Source: an uncultured Roseibium sp. (GTDB lineage: Bacteria; Pseudomonadota; Alphaproteobacteria; Rhizobiales; Stappiaceae). From it: a stretch of 64,000 nt of DNA. The stretch lies in the NCBI RefSeq assembly GCF_963669205.1, contig NZ_OY769915.1, positions 346,001-410,000 on the forward strand, in the 5' to 3' direction. This document shows positions 62,234 to 64,000 of this stretch, one piece after another. The position numbers and the translations under genes were made by a program. Below the pieces are notes generated by a model. The model did not search any database. It was given only the letters and a program-made list of their open reading frames with translations, and was not told the origin of the DNA. Every line of letters begins with the position of its first letter. The first letter of the stretch is position 1.

Positions 62234-63151
62234 ATGAGACAGACGGAAAAACAGCATCTCCGGGTGATCCTGAACGGAAAGTCCGCGGGCCGGAACGATA
62301 TCCGTGCGGCCATCAGCGCGGTGCGCGACATGGGCCATGAGGTGTCCGTGCGGGTGACGTACGAGGCCGGCGACACGGCACGTCTTGCAAGAGAGGCCCT
62401 TGCCGACCACGGGTCCGAGCGGATCGACACGCTGGTGAGTGGCGGCGGCGACGGCACCATCCACGAAGTGATCGACAGTGTTCTGCATGAACTCGGCACC
62501 GGGGACAGGCCCCCGTTTTCGTTCGCCGTCCTGCCGCTCGGAACAGCCAACGATTTTGCGCGCCATATCCGGCTGGACCCGGCGGATGTTTCCGCCTGCC
62601 TGCGCTTTGCGGCGCGCGCGGGCGCCAAGCCGACGGATGTCGGTGAGGTCAATGGATGCTGTTTCGTCAACATGGCAACCGGCGGCTTCGGGACCCAGGT
62701 GACGTCACAGACCGACCCGAACCTGAAACGGGTGCTGGGCGGGGCTGCCTATCTGTTCACCGGCCTGCACCGGTTTTCGGAATTGTCGGCATGCGAAGGC
62801 CGGATCGAGGCTGAGGATTTTGCCTGGGAGGGGGCCTTCATCGCGCTTGCCATCGGCAATGGCCGCAGGGCCGGTGGCGGCATCCGGCTTTGCCCGCGCG
62901 CCAAGCTGGATGACGGTCTGCTCGACCTCACGATCATTCCGTTCCCGAAGTCCGGAAAGGTGTCGGACCTGCTGGCGACGTTGCTGGAGAGCGGCGTCGA
63001 CGGCATGAAACACGGCATCGTCCAGCGCAAGGCGCGCAACATCGAAATCCGGACAGCGAAAACGGTTCAGTTCAACCTGGATGGTGAGCCCATGAATGGA
63101 CAGGACTGGAAGATTGGGATAAGGCAGCACCAGATAGACATGCGGCGCTAA
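62234..63151 (+). CDS. yegS: Lipid kinase YegS-type
   Basis: The 305-residue protein has the diacylglycerol-kinase catalytic domain with VSGGGDGTIHEVID (residues about 71-84) and PLGTANDFARHI (about 102-113). A C-terminal beta domain follows that includes GNGRRAGGGIRLCPRAKLDDGLLDL. It fits YegS, which phosphorylates phosphatidylglycerol or diacylglycerol. It starts 37 bases after the lysR gene. Confidence 0.92.
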   Translation: MRQTEKQHLRVILNGKSAGRNDIRAAISAVRDMGHEVSVRVTYEAGDTARLAREALADHGSERIDTLVSGGGDGTIHEVIDSVLHELGTGDRPPFSFAVLPLGTANDFARHIRLDPADVSACLRFAARAGAKPTDVGEVNGCCFVNMATGGFGTQVTSQTDPNLKRVLGGAAYLFTGLHRFSELSACEGRIEAEDFAWEGAFIALAIGNGRRAGGGIRLCPRAKLDDGLLDLTIIPFPKSGKVSDLLATLLESGVDGMKHGIVQRKARNIEIRTAKTVQFNLDGEPMNGQDWKIGIRQHQIDMRR

Positions 63152-63196
63152 CCGCACCGGAACGGCCCGGCCGACGAAGAAGATCCAGACGCCAAC

Positions 63197-63931
63197 ATGG
63201 ACGAGTACCAGCTCAAGAACCTCCTGAAATTCGCTCTTCCGCGTATCGGGATCGTCCCCCGGAAACACCTTCTGGTGCACATCCCGAAGAACGGCGGCAT
63301 GGCAATCCGGGAGGCGCCGGCGCTGAAGGACAGGATCGTCATCGCCCATCGAAGACGCCTCGTCAGCAAGGCCTATGCCGATGACCTCAAGGGCTATATG
63401 GCATCAAACGGCATGCACCCCGGATACGAACACGCGCGCTTGAGAGATATCGACATATCCGTTCGCAAGGGCACGATACCCTTCGCCGTCATCCGCAACC
63501 CGTGGGCCCGGACCTTTTCGCGTTTCAAGTTCTACATCCAGACACGGCAGAGCCACGAACTCGACTTGCAGATGACCAGGGGCGATTTCGCTCGATTTCT
63601 CGAGACGCGGCACGAGTGGGGGCAAAAGGATTATTTCTGGCACCGGGCATCGCTGGGCTGGTACCCGCAACACGACTATGTGGTCGATGAGGCGGGAAGC
63701 GTTGCCGTCGACATACTGCGCCAGGAACATCTCGGCCGGGAAGTGGCAGACTATTTTGGCATTCCGGATACCCTGGAGCGCAAGAACGTTTCAAAGAACG
63801 CCGGCGCAGACTTCAGGGATTTCTACGACAAGACCAGCATTCAGGTCGTCGCCGACTGGTACGCCACGGAAATAGATGTGTTCGGTTTCGACTTCGATAC
63901 CCCGGCACAAAGGGCGACCCGGTTCTCCTAG
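63197..63931 (+). CDS. Sulfotransferase family 2-like protein
   Basis: The 244-residue protein shows both PAPS-binding signatures: HLLVHIPKNGGMAIREAP near the N-terminus (about residues 22-39) and PFAVIRNPWARTFSRFKFYI near 94-113. The family transfers sulfate from PAPS to a carbohydrate or protein. No other sulfation gene is near. Complete in the window, with its stop at 63931. Confidence 0.82.
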   Translation: MDEYQLKNLLKFALPRIGIVPRKHLLVHIPKNGGMAIREAPALKDRIVIAHRRRLVSKAYADDLKGYMASNGMHPGYEHARLRDIDISVRKGTIPFAVIRNPWARTFSRFKFYIQTRQSHELDLQMTRGDFARFLETRHEWGQKDYFWHRASLGWYPQHDYVVDEAGSVAVDILRQEHLGREVADYFGIPDTLERKNVSKNAGADFRDFYDKTSIQVVADWYATEIDVFGFDFDTPAQRATRFS

Positions 63932-64000
63932 CGGTCGCCGCGCAGGACATCCACCGTCCGCTCAGCTCTGCTCGGGCTTGACCCAAACACTGGATCCGTC
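63932..64000. repeat. Start of an intergenic repeat at the window edge
   Basis: The last 69 bases contain CTCGGGCTTGACCCAAACACTGG-type sequence. This is the start of a common alphaproteobacterial intergenic repeat with a GGGCTTGACCC core. It is cut by the end of the window. Confidence 0.4.

Noticed and set aside
1..64000. CRISPR arrays, tRNA and rRNA genes
   Set aside because: No regularly spaced direct repeats, no tRNA-like cloverleaf with a T-loop motif, and no rRNA-like conserved sequence was found.

Overview
The window is high-GC DNA with dense genes and many overlapping operons. It looks like the chromosome of a marine alphaproteobacterium. A Stappiaceae-type organism (Roseibium/Labrenzia-like) fits best. 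The evidence is an MmcB gene with an alphaproteobacterial SOS box, a bacterial pyrimidine dehydrogenase PreT/PreA pair, CUT1/CUT2 sugar ABC operons, a BCCT transporter, a Blh/YeeE sulfur operon, and dispersed GGTTTG/CAAACC hairpin repeats between genes. I could not search a database, so the genus is an inference. No rRNA, tRNA, CRISPR array or intact transposase was seen.

Layout. 0-4.7 kb: a CUT1 sugar ABC transporter (minus strand) divergent from a LacI-type regulator, with two identical 14-bp operators between them. 5.0-8.7 kb: an exported phosphate-binding-like protein followed by a membrane GGDEF-EAL protein. 9.2-15.1 kb: a block that looks less GC-rich, with an AraC regulator, an exported arginase-family enzyme, a membrane-anchored parvulin-like protein, a HupE/UreJ-type protein, a DUF389 protein and a SemiSWEET; several genes there use TTG starts. 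15.3-18.2 kb: a redox pair of a 2Fe-2S flavoreductase and a membrane cytochrome b fused to an ethylbenzene-dehydrogenase-like haem domain. 18.8-26.4 kb: a seven-gene V-type ATPase operon of the Chlamydia/spirochaete kind, with the residues expected for Na+ binding in subunit K.

26.5-34.1 kb: an NMT1-like binding protein with a RutR-type operator, an NAD(P)-binding/DoxX-like protein with a DUF2269 partner, a BCCT transporter with an unlisted 32-residue membrane peptide coupled to it, and preT-preA with a second RutR-like site. 34.3-39.1 kb: a small membrane protein, then a ROK regulator, a di-haem cytochrome and a CRTAC1-like FG-GAP protein whose ends overlap. 39.4-45.5 kb: the xylose operon xylF-H-G-B-A, divergent from the ROK regulator, with stable hairpins between genes. 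45.5-46.3 kb: an intergenic mosaic of hairpin repeats. 46.3-48.6 kb: a DNA-repair operon (mmcB, photolyase/cryptochrome, DUF2256) behind a perfect SOS box. 48.7-53.0 kb: a secreted orphan protein and a sulfur operon (two YeeE-type proteins, persulfide-dioxygenase-type Blh, SulP) behind a large AT-rich palindrome. 53.1-64 kb: a DedA-PAP2-LssY fusion, polyphosphate:AMP phosphotransferase, a 262-bp MITE in a duplicated CTAG, class V aminotransferase, N-formylglutamate amidohydrolase-like protein, glutaryl-CoA dehydrogenase with a divergent LysR regulator, a YegS-type lipid kinase and a sulfotransferase.

The points most worth following are the putative Na+ V-ATPase, the exported ureohydrolase/HupE block, the SOS-linked repair operon, the BCCT-coupled small protein, the two RutR-like sites and the MITE.
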